Part shown: piece by piece, positions 26,597-36,487 of the stretch
Layout of the letters: each line of letters starts with the position of its first letter
Position numbering within the stretch: the first letter of the stretch is position 1
Origin: Aliiglaciecola lipolytica E3
GTDB lineage: Bacteria > Pseudomonadota > Gammaproteobacteria > Enterobacterales > Alteromonadaceae
Direction: 5' to 3'
Assembly: GCF_000314975.1 (NCBI RefSeq)
Contig: NZ_BAEN01000076.1
Location: 1 to 64,000 of the forward strand
Length of the DNA stretch: 64,000 bases
Made by a program: the position numbers and the translations under genes
The notes under the pieces: generated by a model
Told to the model about the DNA's origin: nothing
The model's input: the letters and a program-made list of their open reading frames with translations, nothing else
Database searches by the model: none

Positions 26597-29500
26597 ATGA
26601 AAAAGTACCCCACTAAGTACTATAAACACCTCGCTACCAATAATTTCGGTAAAGACGTATCTGCTTCAGTCTTAAAGCAGCAATTTGGCAGACTATTATC
26701 TTTGAAAAAACTAGCATGTTGTATCATTTTGGCATCACATGCACAGATCGAAGCACAAGAATTAGTCACCTCCATTGATTTTAATAATGCAAGCGTCGTT
26801 GATGAAGTTTCCTTGAAAAGCGATTACGACACTGGTGAGCAAACTAGCGGTGACATTGCGTTTACAACAGATATTGCTAAATCAGGTCATGGTTTCAAAG
26901 TAGATTTTTTGCGTTACTTACGGATTCCGCTAGATGTCGTTGAACAAAGCAATGGCAGTTTTACTGTGAAGTACGATTATTACCATATCAGCTCCAAACC
27001 AAATGGCACCACTGCTTGGAATGCACATAGTTTCGCCATACGAGATCTGTCTCAAGGATATGGTTGGTCACATGGTTTTAGAAATTTGGGCAATGATTTT
27101 TGGTCCGACTCTGTGGTGGGTATATCCGAAAGTGGTAATCACGTAAAAGGAGATCCTGCGGCAATTCCTGATTTTGATAAAGAGTCATGGCACGAATATG
27201 TGTTGGTATTTGAAGATAATCGACTGACTTGGTATGTCGATGGTATTTATGCTTACTATCAAGAGTTCCAGCAATCCTTTACTGATTGGAATTACGCTAA
27301 CACTGACATAATGATAGGCGCTAGATATGCTGGGGGTTCTATTACCGAACTTGATGGAGAGGATAGATATCTTGGCACCGGCGGAAGCAATACGCGGGAA
27401 GGGTCGATTAAAGCTGTCTTTGATAACGTGCGTATTTGGGATGATGCATTAACCGCGGAACAAGTTGCGCTAGGTGTTGAAAATCTAATTGAAGGCGATC
27501 CCATTTTTGAAGTTTCAGCGGACTACTTTACGCTTCCCGTTGATGGTGGGAATGTCTCCGTTGACATTACCTCTAACATAAGTTGGACAGTCACAGGATT
27601 ACCCGATTGGCTAAGCGTAAATGAAACGTCTGGTGATGGCAGTACAACGCTAAATTTTGTCATCGAAAATAATGCTAGCAATGTCGCTCGCAGTGCTCAA
27701 GTAATGTTAAACGATATCGAAATCAACTTTGTGCAAGCGACCATTACCGATGAACTGGTAACAGATGCCGTAATATATCCAAACACCGGAAACCAAGAAA
27801 TAAAGTATGTTTTCTATGATCTAAAAAGTGTCTTTAGAGCGTCACTTTCAGACGCAGCGATTAACAACTATTTTGTCACCGATGGGTTTAATGGCATTAG
27901 AACTAATATTTGGGGGACGCGTGATAAGCCTGATACCACAAACGGTAGACCAGCTCATCCAGAACCTGGAGTAGTGTTACCGGAATACTATGCAAACGAT
28001 GTCGCGATGATCAAGAAAGCTCTAGAGGTTAATCCCGATCTCATCATATTTGCTAGTAAAAAACTTAACGGCAAATATAGCTTCCCAGAATGGGTACAAG
28101 ATTCATCTGGCGTGATCCCTGAGCAATACGTCATTTTACTCGCAGACTATATTGAATACATGGCTAGTGTTGGTATTCCTACTCATATATTAGGCTTAGA
28201 TAACGAACGTTTATTTAATGAAGGGAATATCACCCCAGAGCGTTTCCAACAAATTGTTGATCTATTGGAAGAGCTAGCAGTAGAACGGGGCTTCCCGATG
28301 CCGCAAATTATCGGTCACGAGGATTATGTTCCTGGCTACACCAATTGGATGCGTGATTTAGCGGCAAATGATGCGGTTGACCGCCTCGATATTTTTGGCA
28401 CACATTATTATCCGCATGATCGTAATACCAACAAAGTCGCGCGTCTAGAGTCAGACCTAGCTTATGCTGGTGACTTACCGCGTTGGCACTCGGAATTACA
28501 TTGGAATGCCAAATCAGATGTCGATGATATTTTAGAAGTAGAAGATGGATTTGCCAGTCTCTTAGATATGACGGACAAAGGATTTGAAGGTTTAATGTGG
28601 TGGGATTACAAACGCTCTAACTACCGCGGTGTGTTGATGCGTCATCTAACCACGAATCTTATTGGCTATACGCCGGTATTGATGGATGATCATGACGGAA
28701 GTGATACCTTAACCGACGGAAAACTCCATACTCGAGCTTATCGAAATGGTAATAAAATGGTTGTGTGGATATTGAATATCAATGAAACCAACAGTTTTGA
28801 TGATTACAGTTTTAAATTGAACTCGGGTGAAGTAACATCAGAAGTCGCCTATAAACAATGGATTGATGGCAATGCCACTGCGGTTACCGGTACAGCAAAT
28901 GTGCAGGCAGACAATGCATTTTCACTTAATATTAATACCCAATCAGTCACTATGCTGACATTCGATATTGCTACCGATGAACCAGTATTTTCTGAATCAT
29001 GGGATTCTGCGCAAACGGCAACGTTGAGCACAAATGGCGATTTGAATGCGGATAACCTATGGCAATATCAGGTAAACAGTGATGCTAGCCAAGTTAACAT
29101 TGAACCCGCTTCCAGTTACTTTAAGCAGCAACTGTTATCTATGGGGGCACACGCCTCAAACCTAGATAATGCTCAATTAACTGCCGCGATGGAAACGAGT
29201 TTGGATGTGGACGCTTTACCTTCAGTAACGTTAAAAGCCAAGGCAATGTTCACTGCATTAAGCACTGATCAAACGCCAGCCATAGCAACTAGTGAAGTGA
29301 GTGTATTAAATGGGTCAACATCAGTTGGCTATAGTGTTGTTTTTAACAGCGATTCTGAACAGCCAAATATACAAGTTAAAGTGACCGGTGAAGATGGTGT
29401 GCGCACCTTAACATTGGCTGAGATAACAGATTTACAGGTAGATTATCCGTATGATGTTAGCTTAACCTTTTCTAAAACCGCCGAAAACCAAACCAATATT

Positions 29501-29845
29501 GCCTATAATATTTATCGCAACCGTATACTTTGGCAACATGGTGAGTTATTCGTAGATACTGCTGTAGCACAACCTTTGGATAGCAGTATGATCACTAGCA
29601 ATGCACAAGCAAATATTTTAATCGATGATATTCAAGTGTTAACCGCTGAGCAAACCGTATTAGGCGATTGGAATAACGATGGTTATGTTGATATAGACGA
29701 CATACGTGGACTTATGCGTGCCATTTCGCTTAATCAAGAAATTGATTCACGTTTTGACCTGAATAATGATTCGACCATTAATCGAACAGATGTTTACGTT
29801 ATGAAGACGCTGTGCTCGCGCACGGCTTGTGCTAGGTCCTTATAG
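26597..29845 (+). CDS. Secreted multidomain clan-A glycosidase: LamG, BACON, catalytic, dockerin-like
   Basis: This 1082-residue exported enzyme has a signal sequence late in the N-terminus (about 37-54, ending IEAQ). A LamG/concanavalin-like domain follows (about 55-297, ending FDNVRIWDDALTAEQV), then a BACON domain (about 304-381: FTLPVDGGNVSVDITSNISW). A TIM barrel spans about 395-800 with acid/base candidate Glu537 in LGLDNERLFNEG and nucleophile candidate Glu633 in RWHSELHW. A beta-sandwich and further beta domain come next, then a tail with GDWNNDGYVDIDDI and FDLNNDSTINRTDV, two dockerin-like calcium loops. The barrel resembles GH86/GH30-type agarase or porphyranase domains; family is unproven. 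BACON modules are mostly known from Bacteroidetes, so transfer from that group is possible. AAGGCAGCCCA precedes the ATG. Confidence 0.8.
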   Translation: MKKYPTKYYKHLATNNFGKDVSASVLKQQFGRLLSLKKLACCIILASHAQIEAQELVTSIDFNNASVVDEVSLKSDYDTGEQTSGDIAFTTDIAKSGHGFKVDFLRYLRIPLDVVEQSNGSFTVKYDYYHISSKPNGTTAWNAHSFAIRDLSQGYGWSHGFRNLGNDFWSDSVVGISESGNHVKGDPAAIPDFDKESWHEYVLVFEDNRLTWYVDGIYAYYQEFQQSFTDWNYANTDIMIGARYAGGSITELDGEDRYLGTGGSNTREGSIKAVFDNVRIWDDALTAEQVALGVENLIEGDPIFEVSADYFTLPVDGGNVSVDITSNISWTVTGLPDWLSVNETSGDGSTTLNFVIENNASNVARSAQVMLNDIEINFVQATITDELVTDAVIYPNTGNQEIKYVFYDLKSVFRASLSDAAINNYFVTDGFNGIRTNIWGTRDKPDTTNGRPAHPEPGVVLPEYYANDVAMIKKALEVNPDLIIFASKKLNGKYSFPEWVQDSSGVIPEQYVILLADYIEYMASVGIPTHILGLDNERLFNEGNITPERFQQIVDLLEELAVERGFPMPQIIGHEDYVPGYTNWMRDLAANDAVDRLDIFGTHYYPHDRNTNKVARLESDLAYAGDLPRWHSELHWNAKSDVDDILEVEDGFASLLDMTDKGFEGLMWWDYKRSNYRGVLMRHLTTNLIGYTPVLMDDHDGSDTLTDGKLHTRAYRNGNKMVVWILNINETNSFDDYSFKLNSGEVTSEVAYKQWIDGNATAVTGTANVQADNAFSLNINTQSVTMLTFDIATDEPVFSESWDSAQTATLSTNGDLNADNLWQYQVNSDASQVNIEPASSYFKQQLLSMGAHASNLDNAQLTAAMETSLDVDALPSVTLKAKAMFTALSTDQTPAIATSEVSVLNGSTSVGYSVVFNSDSEQPNIQVKVTGEDGVRTLTLAEITDLQVDYPYDVSLTFSKTAENQTNIAYNIYRNRILWQHGELFVDTAVAQPLDSSMITSNAQANILIDDIQVLTAEQTVLGDWNNDGYVDIDDIRGLMRAISLNQEIDSRFDLNNDSTINRTDVYVMKTLCSRTACARSL

Positions 29846-29875
29846 ATTCAGCACAAAGGAAATTTCCTACTTAGC

Positions 29876-29907
29876 AAAGCGGTGATGTATATCACCGCTT
29901 TTTTTTA
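29876..29907 (+). terminator. Rho-independent terminator
   Basis: AAGCGGTGAT-GTAT-ATCACCGCTT is followed by eight T residues, about 30 bases after the stop of the large glycosidase. Confidence 0.9.
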
Positions 29908-29937
29908 TCCTGATATTTAGAGCAAAAGTGGAATTTG

Positions 29938-30489
29938 CGGTTTATGAGCTAAAGCACACGCTACATGTTTGGAATGGAATTTATTCCAGTTAAGGAGGTA
30001 TCCATGGTTTATGGGCTGAAGCCCATACTACATGTGTAGGCTGGAATTTATTCCAGTGAAGGAGGTATCTATGGTTTATGGGCTAAAGCCCACGCTACCT
30101 GTTTGGGCTGGAATTTATTCCAGTTAAGGAGGTATCTAAGGTTTATGGGCTGAAGCCCATACTACATGTGTAGGCTGGAATTTATTCCAGTGGAGTAGGT
30201 ATCTATGGTTTATGGGCTAAAGCCCATACTACATGTTTGGGCTGGTATCTATGGTTTATGGGCTAAAGCCCACGCTACCTGTGTAGGCTGGAATTTATTC
30301 CAGCGCAAGAGGTATCTGTGATTGATGGGCTAAAGCCCATACTACATGTGTAGGCTGGAATTTATTCCAGTGAAGGAGGTATCTATGGTTTATGGGCTGA
30401 AGTCCACGCTACCTGTTTGGGCTGGAATTTATTCCAGCGCAAGAGGTATCTGAGATTATTGGGCTAAGGCCCACACTACTTGTGTGGGC
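29938..30489. repeat. REP/BIME-like tandem array A (about 8.5 units of 67 bp)
   Basis: Unit starts (GGTTTATGGGCT or variants) fall near 29939, 30006, 30073, 30140, 30207, 30254, 30320, 30387 and 30453. The fifth unit is about 20 bases short. Each unit holds two palindromes: ATGGGCT-GA-AGCCCAT (second base of the loop or arms varies, often ACG on the right) and CTGGAAT-TT-ATTCCAG. The first is followed by CTAC and the second is preceded by GTAG in several units, so two inverted elements with the GTAG signature of REP sequences face each other. Linkers contain GGAGGTAT. The array fills the gap between two convergent genes and stops 5 bases before the esterase stop codon. Confidence 0.85.
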
Positions 30490-30494
30490 CGAGA

Positions 30495-31370
30495 TTATTT
30501 AATGTAGCCGAGCGAGCGTAAAAATTGTTCTGCTTGTAATATGGTCGGTTGCCAGTACTTTCCACCTTGTCTATTCTTGTTAAAAAAGCCATGGCCAGCT
30601 CCTTCGTAAAGAATAAGATCACATCGACTGCCCACTGCTTGCATCTTTTGTTGATATGCCTCACCAGTCGCTACAGGGATTAATCTATCTTTGGTTCCTA
30701 GCATAATAAGCGTGGGAGGTGCGCCTTTTGAAATGTTATGTAAAGGCGATATTTCTTGATAACGGTCACCAATTCGATCAAACCCATATCCCCCTTTACC
30801 GTTGTCTATCACGGGATTGTAAAGCACTAAGGCGTTAGCTTTCGTACTGATGCTTACATCTTCATCTGGTTCATTTAATCCTTCAATTATCGTTGTGGCT
30901 GCGGCTAAGTGACCACCTGCTGAGCCACCACCTGCGGCTATCTTATTGGGATCGATATTCAGTTTTTCTGCATTCTTGCGTAGATAACGCATAGCTGACT
31001 TAGCATCTCTAACGGCGTCAAAAGGCGTCGTTTTGTGCCTATTCTTTACTCTGTAGTCTGCTAACACAGAAATCATACCTTGCGAGGCAAAGTGCTCTGC
31101 CTGACCTTCAAATTGCGTTATTGAACCAGAATTCCAACCACCACCGAAAAACAGCAAAATCGCTGGATTACTCGAACCTTCTTCAATTGTTTTAGGAGTC
31201 AAAATCGTTAACGTAAGTTTGATATTATCAATTTGTTTGTAAACAATCTCTTGACGCGTGAAAGATGTATCTTTGTCTGCTTCTTGACTAACCGCAGCAC
31301 CAGCGCTGAGTCCAATGAACAGCACTAAACTGTGGGTTGTGAGCGTTTTATATAATTTTTTTAGCAACAT
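30495..31370 (-). CDS. Secreted alpha/beta-hydrolase, carbohydrate esterase-like
   Basis: This 291-residue esterase has a signal peptide (about 1-28, ending AAVSQ). FFGGGWNSG supplies the oxyanion hole, replacing the common HGGG. The nucleophile is Ser150 in GGGSAGGH, the acid is in LGTKDRLIP and the catalytic His is in GAGHGFFN. This is the BD-FAE/acetyl-esterase-like group often found in polysaccharide loci, where members remove acetyl or other acyl groups from sugars. It is next to the IclR gene on the same strand, with an 87-base gap, and its 3' end abuts repeat array A. The ester bond attacked is not known. Confidence 0.85.
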   Translation of the reverse strand: MLLKKLYKTLTTHSLVLFIGLSAGAAVSQEADKDTSFTRQEIVYKQIDNIKLTLTILTPKTIEEGSSNPAILLFFGGGWNSGSITQFEGQAEHFASQGMISVLADYRVKNRHKTTPFDAVRDAKSAMRYLRKNAEKLNIDPNKIAAGGGSAGGHLAAATTIIEGLNEPDEDVSISTKANALVLYNPVIDNGKGGYGFDRIGDRYQEISPLHNISKGAPPTLIMLGTKDRLIPVATGEAYQQKMQAVGSRCDLILYEGAGHGFFNKNRQGGKYWQPTILQAEQFLRSLGYIK

Positions 31371-31457
31371 AAAAATGTCTCTTTTTTAGTAAAGGGGGGA
31401 ATTGGTGTTTCAACTTAGACTTTCTGGCAGTGTCCGGCGTATCCATATTGATTAGCG

Positions 31458-32255
31458 CTAACCTGGCTCGTAACCAAGTGATGTAGATATGTCCATTGCC
31501 GCCTGTTTAATATATCGGTGCGCTTCTTTAATGCTGGTATGGCGTGAGCCATCGAAATATTCGAAAAATGGTACTACTAATGCAGCTATTACCTGATCGC
31601 GATAATCAAAAACAGGGTAACCTACGTCTTGTATTCCCTGGGCTTGTGCACTTTGAATACTTTCGAAACCTTGGCTCTGCACTTTAGCCAATACTTTCTC
31701 CAGATCAAATTCATCATCAGTATGATGCTGTGATGGTATTCGAGTTAACATTTGCTTACGCGTGTTCTGATCGGCAAAAGACAACAATAAATGGCCTGAA
31801 CATGTGTTTAATAGCGGGGCTTCAGCACCGAGTCGTACACTAAATACGCGTGCGGATGGGGAGTCTTGCTGCACAACCACATGTCCCCGGCCCTCATAAT
31901 AAATGACTAAGTGGCATGATTGTTCAATGTCATAGGAGAGTCGTTGTAAAATCGGTGCTGAAATACTAGTTAAGCGTTTGACGGGAGGAAACCGGTGTGC
32001 CAAACCAAATATTTTTAAGGTAAGTCGGTATCTATCGCTACCGTTTTCTAATGAAACATAACCACGTTGCTGCAACACCACCAACATTCTAAATAACTCA
32101 CCGACAGATCTATTTAATCGTTGTGTGATTTCGGAAATATTTAACCCGTCGGCTTCACCAGCCAACAACTCTAGAATATCTAAGCCTTTTTCAAGCGCAG
32201 GTGCACTATAGGTTTTACGTTTGGCTGTAGCCTCTTGCGTTGCTGACTTTGTCAT
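31458..32255 (-). CDS. IclR-family transcriptional regulator
   Basis: This 265-residue regulator has a winged-helix domain at about 17-77 (APALEKGLDILELLAGEADG, then ISEITQRLNRSVGELFRMLVVL). The IclR effector-binding domain follows, with LGAEAPLLNTCSGHLLL and the C-terminal block GIQDVGYPVFDYRDQVIAAL. IclR proteins sense small catabolites, often sugar acids or aromatic acids, and act as repressors or activators. It is the only one-component regulator in the window. It lies between the galactan-type and arabinose regions, divergent from the GH172 gene. Its targets are unknown; the CCGTAAA inverted repeats are candidates. Confidence 0.93.
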   Translation of the reverse strand: MTKSATQEATAKRKTYSAPALEKGLDILELLAGEADGLNISEITQRLNRSVGELFRMLVVLQQRGYVSLENGSDRYRLTLKIFGLAHRFPPVKRLTSISAPILQRLSYDIEQSCHLVIYYEGRGHVVVQQDSPSARVFSVRLGAEAPLLNTCSGHLLLSFADQNTRKQMLTRIPSQHHTDDEFDLEKVLAKVQSQGFESIQSAQAQGIQDVGYPVFDYRDQVIAALVVPFFEYFDGSRHTSIKEAHRYIKQAAMDISTSLGYEPG

Positions 32256-32529
32256 AATATTACCCTTTTCTAACTCTTATTATTTGCTCGCTAATCTTAC
32301 GAATAACGTGCTAAGGCTTTCGGGCGAGTTAAGCCTTACTTTTTAGAGTCCTTATTTCGTCATTCTCCGGTGTTCATTCCCAGAACACTATACCCTCTGT
32401 AACCAAACCACCAACTGTCGATAGCTATTAAACAAGTTAAAACAAATTTCACACAAAAATATTTACGTAAATTCCGGTTTAGATTGTTTTTTATAACACA
32501 ATCCATGAATTTGTTAGGGATAGGGCTAA
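32256..32529. promoter_or_regulatory. Divergent promoter region (iclR and GH172 gene)
   Basis: This 274-base gap between divergent genes holds both promoters. TTTACGTAAA (about 32463-32472) is a perfect palindrome that contains the TTTACG and CGTAAA half-sites of the repeats at 18614 and 25507, overlapping instead of spaced. Nothing else was recognised. Confidence 0.45.
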
Positions 32530-34191
32530 GTGATTACGTTCAAAAAAATAACATATATCTATTTAATTTTGGTTTTCGTGGTCAGTTGCCAGATCGCTTA
32601 AAAAGCGGATGCTACTAAAACTAACAACCAATTAGTTAGCATAGAAACGTTGTTGGAGGAAATGACAGACAAATCGCGAATTGCACGTTTTCCTCGTAAT
32701 GACTTTAGATTGGCTCAACAAAGTAGCTACGATAGAGATTCTGTTGAATTTGAAGAAGCTAAATACGAAGCCACTGGTTGGTTTGCAAACTTTGACCGAA
32801 ACTCGAACAAAAAGAATGGCAACTTTGAACGTAAAGAAATCATTAATGGTCGCGAAGAATATGTAGTAATGGAGCACACCGGCCCAGGCGCAATTGTGAG
32901 AACCTGGATGCCGTGGGAGTCATATAAGAAACCGGGCACGAATGCGATTATTCGATTTTACATTGATGGTAAATCAGAGCCTGCTCTACAAGGTAATATG
33001 TTCGATCTACTCAATGGGAAAGGATTAATACCGTATCCTCTTGCCCATGAATCGCTTGCATCAGCAGTATCATTTTTTCCTATTCCCTATGCAAAAAGTA
33101 TGAAGGTCACCGTATCTGAAATGCCATTCTTTTTTCAGTTTACATATCGGGCCTATGACGCCGACACTCACGTTAAATCATTTACTATGGCTGACTACAC
33201 CCGTGCTACTGAGCTTATTGAAAAAACGGCCCAAACATTGTCAAACCTGAATCAGCCTCAGCAAAGTTATGAATTAGCGGCAAGTACCATTTTAAGATCG
33301 GGCGAACAAATGAGCTTAGCCCTGCCAGCCGGAAATGCCGCGATTGAAGCTATAAAAGTAAAACTAGGAAATTACGATGACGCGCATATCACCCGACACG
33401 TCATCATTAAAATGAGTTTTGACGATAAGCAAACCGTTTGGTCACCAATCGGTGATTTTTTTGGCACAGGTATTGGGGTAAATCCGTTTGAAGACCGCTA
33501 TCGCGCAGTGTTAGAGGATGGCACTATGTTGAGTTCTTGGGTTATGCCTTATCAACGTAACGCTATGATAACACTTAAAAATATTGGCCCTGACCCCGTT
33601 GACGTTGACCTCCAAGCAAACACAGGTGAGTGGGTTTGGGATGATGCCTCAATGTATTTTAATGCAGCGTGGCGGGGGCAGTATCCAGTTGCCACTCGCC
33701 CGTATTCTGACTGGAATTATGTCACCTTAACAGGAAAAGGGGTTTACGTTGGCGACTCGCTTACAGTTATGAATCCTGATAAGCGCTGGTGGGGCGAAGG
33801 TGACGAAAAAATTTATGTTGATGGCGAAACATTTCCTTCCATTTTTGGAACCGGCACCGAAGATTATTATGCTTACTCATGGGGTGGGAAGAGTACCGAC
33901 TTTTATCAACACCCTTTTCATGCGCAACCTCGAGCTAATGTGTATAACAAACTAAATCGAAAGACGACAGATGAAAGGAATACTCAAGGTTATAGCACTG
34001 AAACGCGAGTACGTGCTTTGGATACTATGCCGTTTTCTAGTTCCTTAAAGCTCGACATGGAGATCTGGAGTTGGGCAGATGCGCAAATGGGTTACGGTGT
34101 GGGGTTATATTGGTATGCCGATGAAAATACCACGTCCAACCGTCAGCCCGATGAGTTTGAAGCGCGAAATGTCCCTCCTTTGCCAAATTAA
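32530..34191 (+). pseudogene. GH172 (DUF2961) glycosidase gene with an in-frame stop after the signal peptide
   Basis: From a GTG at 32530 the frame reads a lipoprotein signal (ITFKKITYIYLILVFVVSC). A TAA follows at 32599-32601, and the same frame then runs open to 34191, starting with residues typical of mature GH172 proteins (LVSIETLLEEMTDKSRIARF). The body has the hallmarks GPGAIVRTWMPW, NMFDLLNGKGLI and the active-site block GTGTEDYYAYSWGG. GH172 enzymes act on alpha-D-arabinofuranose or D-fructofuranose linkages. Translation of a cytosolic form could begin at TTG 32650 or ATG 32662; GGAGGAA before the latter is very close to the ATG. It is either a recent pseudogene, a sequencing error, or a gene expressed without its export signal. 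It begins the arabinose region, upstream of transketolase. Confidence 0.75.
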
Positions 34192-34263
34192 CTCCTGACC
34201 TGCTGTAGCGACAAGTTGAGGTTTCACTTTTTAGTTTTTTAGCATACACTTATCTTTTTTTAA

Positions 34264-34274
34264 TTGTATTATAA
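34264..34274 (+). promoter_or_regulatory. Recurring motif TTGTATTATAA before transketolase
   Basis: This is one of seven copies of a T-N-G-T-A-T-K-A-Y-N-A motif in control regions of the arabinose locus. It overlaps a TATAAT at 34270-34275 that could be a -10 box, about 10 bases before the AAGGGG ribosome-binding site. Confidence 0.5.
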
Positions 34275-34297
34275 TATTAATTAAGGGGTTGTGTTTC

Positions 34298-36292
34298 ATG
34301 AGTCATATTTCAACACCATCTGCAAATGCGATTCGCATACTTGCTGTGGATGCAGTACAAAAAGCGAATTCTGGTCATCCTGGAGCGCCAATGGGAATGG
34401 CTGATATTGCCAAAGTTTTATGGCAGGATTTTTATTCTCATAATCCAAATAATTATCAATGGCCTAACCGCGACCGATTTGTGCTATCAAACGGGCATGG
34501 CTCGATGTTGCAATATGCGCTGCTGCATTTAAGTGGATATGATCTATCAATTGAAGATTTGAAGCATTTTCGTCAACTACATTCTAAAACTCCAGGTCAT
34601 CCTGAATACGGATATACCGAAGGTGTTGAAACTACTACTGGGCCATTGGGAGCTGGAATTGCCAATGCAGTGGGAATGGCAATCGCTGAAAAAACACTAG
34701 CAGCACAATTTAATAGACCTGACTTCGATATTGTTGACCATTTTACTTATTGTTTTTTAGGTGATGGTTGTTTGATGGAAGGAATTTCACATGAAGCCTG
34801 TTCACTTGCAGGTACTTTAGGGCTTGGAAAATTAGTCGCATTCTGGGATGACAATGGTATTTCAATCGATGGTCATGTGGAAGGTTGGTTTACTGATGAC
34901 ACGCCTAAACGCTTTGCATCTTATGGTTGGCATGTAATTACTGGCGTTGACGGACATGACGAAACACAGATTAAAGAAGCAATTGAAAACGCTCGAAAAA
35001 TTACTGATAAGCCAACATTAATTTGCTGTAAAACGGTAATTGGTTTTGGATCACCAAATAAATCAGGTAGCCACGATTGCCACGGTTCCCCGTTAGGTAA
35101 TGATGAAATCACAGCGGTTCGTAAACAATTGAATTGGCCGCATGCACCTTTTGAAGTGCCTGATGATGTATATCAGCAGTGGGATGCAAGAAAGGCCGGC
35201 GAAAAACGTGAGCAACAATGGCAAACATTATTTGCGAATTATGCGCAGTCTTTTCCAGAACTAGCAAATGAATTTAAACGTCGCGTAATTGAACAAACAA
35301 TGCCACAGGGATTTGACCTAAAAGCAGATGAGTATATACGTCAATGTCAGCAACAAATGGAAAATGTGGCAACGCGAAAAGCTTCACAAAAAGCAATCGA
35401 ATTCTTTGCAGGTTTATTACCAGAAATAGTTGGCGGTTCTGCGGATTTAGCCGGTTCAAATTTAACTCTTTGGCCGGACGCTAAAGGCATTCAAGAAGAC
35501 GCATCTGGAAACTATGTGTATTACGGTGTGCGCGAATTTGGCATGAGTGCCATTATGAATGGAATCGCTGTACATGGGGGCTTTATCCCATTTGGTGCGA
35601 CGTTTTTAATGTTCATGGAATATGCTCGAAACGCTGTTCGTATGGCTGCTTTGATGAAAGCCAAAAGTATTTTTGTCTACACTCATGACTCGATTGGTCA
35701 GGGAGAGGATGGCCCCACACATCAACCTATTGAACAGTTAGCAACACTTAGGTTAACACCAAATTTAACCACTTGGCGTCCGTGTGACAGTACTGAAACA
35801 GCGGAAGCTTGGCGACAAGCGCTAGTGAAAAACGGTCCAAGTGCACTTGTGTTTACGCGCCAAGGTACATCCGCTGTAGCACGTAATACTGCACAAATTG
35901 CTGATATTGCAAAAGGTGGATATGTGCTTCTTGAACCTAACTCAAAACCAGATTTAATTTTAATTGCTTCCGGCTCCGAAGTGCAGCTCGCATTAGATGC
36001 AGCCGCCATTTTAAATCAACAAGGCAAGCAAGTGCGTGTCGTGTCAATGCCAAGTACTAATCAATTTGATACCCAATCAAAAGAATATAAAGCGGAAGTT
36101 TTACCTAGCGAAGTGCCTAAACTGGCTGTAGAAGCTGCTCACCAAGACTTTTGGTGGAAGTATGTGGGCCACAATGGTGATGTACTAGGTTTAAATACGT
36201 TTGGGGAATCTGCTCCTGGTGCAGTATTGCTTGAACACTTCGGCTTTACAACTGACAACTTGGTGAATAAGGCTCTGTCTTTACTCACTTAA
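34298..36292 (+). CDS. tkt: Transketolase
   Basis: Transketolase moves two-carbon units between pentose phosphates and other sugar phosphates in the cytoplasm. It uses thiamine diphosphate and is needed to process the xylulose-5-phosphate made from L-arabinose. The protein has about 664 residues, the usual length. The start is [20 protein letters not shown], with [12 protein letters not shown], the diphosphate-binding [18 protein letters not shown], then [15 protein letters not shown] and the C-terminal domain. The ATG at 34298 lies 9 bases after AAGGGG; the longer TTG start at 34289 overlaps that site and is rejected. It leads the ara cluster, which makes it a pathway-dedicated copy, probably in addition to a housekeeping one. 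Confidence 0.96.
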   Translation: MSHISTPSANAIRILAVDAVQKANSGHPGAPMGMADIAKVLWQDFYSHNPNNYQWPNRDRFVLSNGHGSMLQYALLHLSGYDLSIEDLKHFRQLHSKTPGHPEYGYTEGVETTTGPLGAGIANAVGMAIAEKTLAAQFNRPDFDIVDHFTYCFLGDGCLMEGISHEACSLAGTLGLGKLVAFWDDNGISIDGHVEGWFTDDTPKRFASYGWHVITGVDGHDETQIKEAIENARKITDKPTLICCKTVIGFGSPNKSGSHDCHGSPLGNDEITAVRKQLNWPHAPFEVPDDVYQQWDARKAGEKREQQWQTLFANYAQSFPELANEFKRRVIEQTMPQGFDLKADEYIRQCQQQMENVATRKASQKAIEFFAGLLPEIVGGSADLAGSNLTLWPDAKGIQEDASGNYVYYGVREFGMSAIMNGIAVHGGFIPFGATFLMFMEYARNAVRMAALMKAKSIFVYTHDSIGQGEDGPTHQPIEQLATLRLTPNLTTWRPCDSTETAEAWRQALVKNGPSALVFTRQGTSAVARNTAQIADIAKGGYVLLEPNSKPDLILIASGSEVQLALDAAAILNQQGKQVRVVSMPSTNQFDTQSKEYKAEVLPSEVPKLAVEAAHQDFWWKYVGHNGDVLGLNTFGESAPGAVLLEHFGFTTDNLVNKALSLLT

Positions 36293-36314
36293 TTTGATGC
36301 GATAAATCGAATTT

Positions 36315-36344
36315 GAATGCCCACTACGAGTGGGCATTTTTGTT
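36315..36344 (+). terminator. Rho-independent terminator after transketolase
   Basis: AATGCCCACT-ACG-AGTGGGCATT is followed by TTTGTT. Being inside the N-terminal extension of the araB reading frame, it also argues for the later araB start at 36488. Confidence 0.85.
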
Positions 36345-36434
36345 GGTGTACATACACGCGGTTCGGCCGTGATCATTTGAGTAACAAATTAAATATTATT
36401 AACCAATTCCTTTACAAATTCACTAATGTTGATA

Positions 36435-36445
36435 TTATCATACAA
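36435..36445 (-). promoter_or_regulatory. Recurring motif (minus-strand TTGTATGATAA) before araB
   Basis: This copy sits 43 bases before the araB ATG. Its surroundings (AATTGTATGATAATAT on the minus strand) differ by one base from AATTGTATTATAATAT before transketolase. Confidence 0.5.
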
Positions 36446-36487
36446 TTATATATTAATTCAAAATGCAACGATAAAGGTGAAAGTTAT

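Noticed and set aside
29938-30489. Possible CRISPR array
   Set aside because: The whole unit, not only a short repeat, is conserved, spacers are not unique, the repeat contains two perfect palindromes and there are no cas genes. REP/BIME-like explains it better; the same holds for 46370-46804.
36317-36487. N-terminal extension of araB
   Set aside because: It contains the transketolase terminator and the motif site at 36435, and AraB homology and the ribosome-binding site start at 36488.
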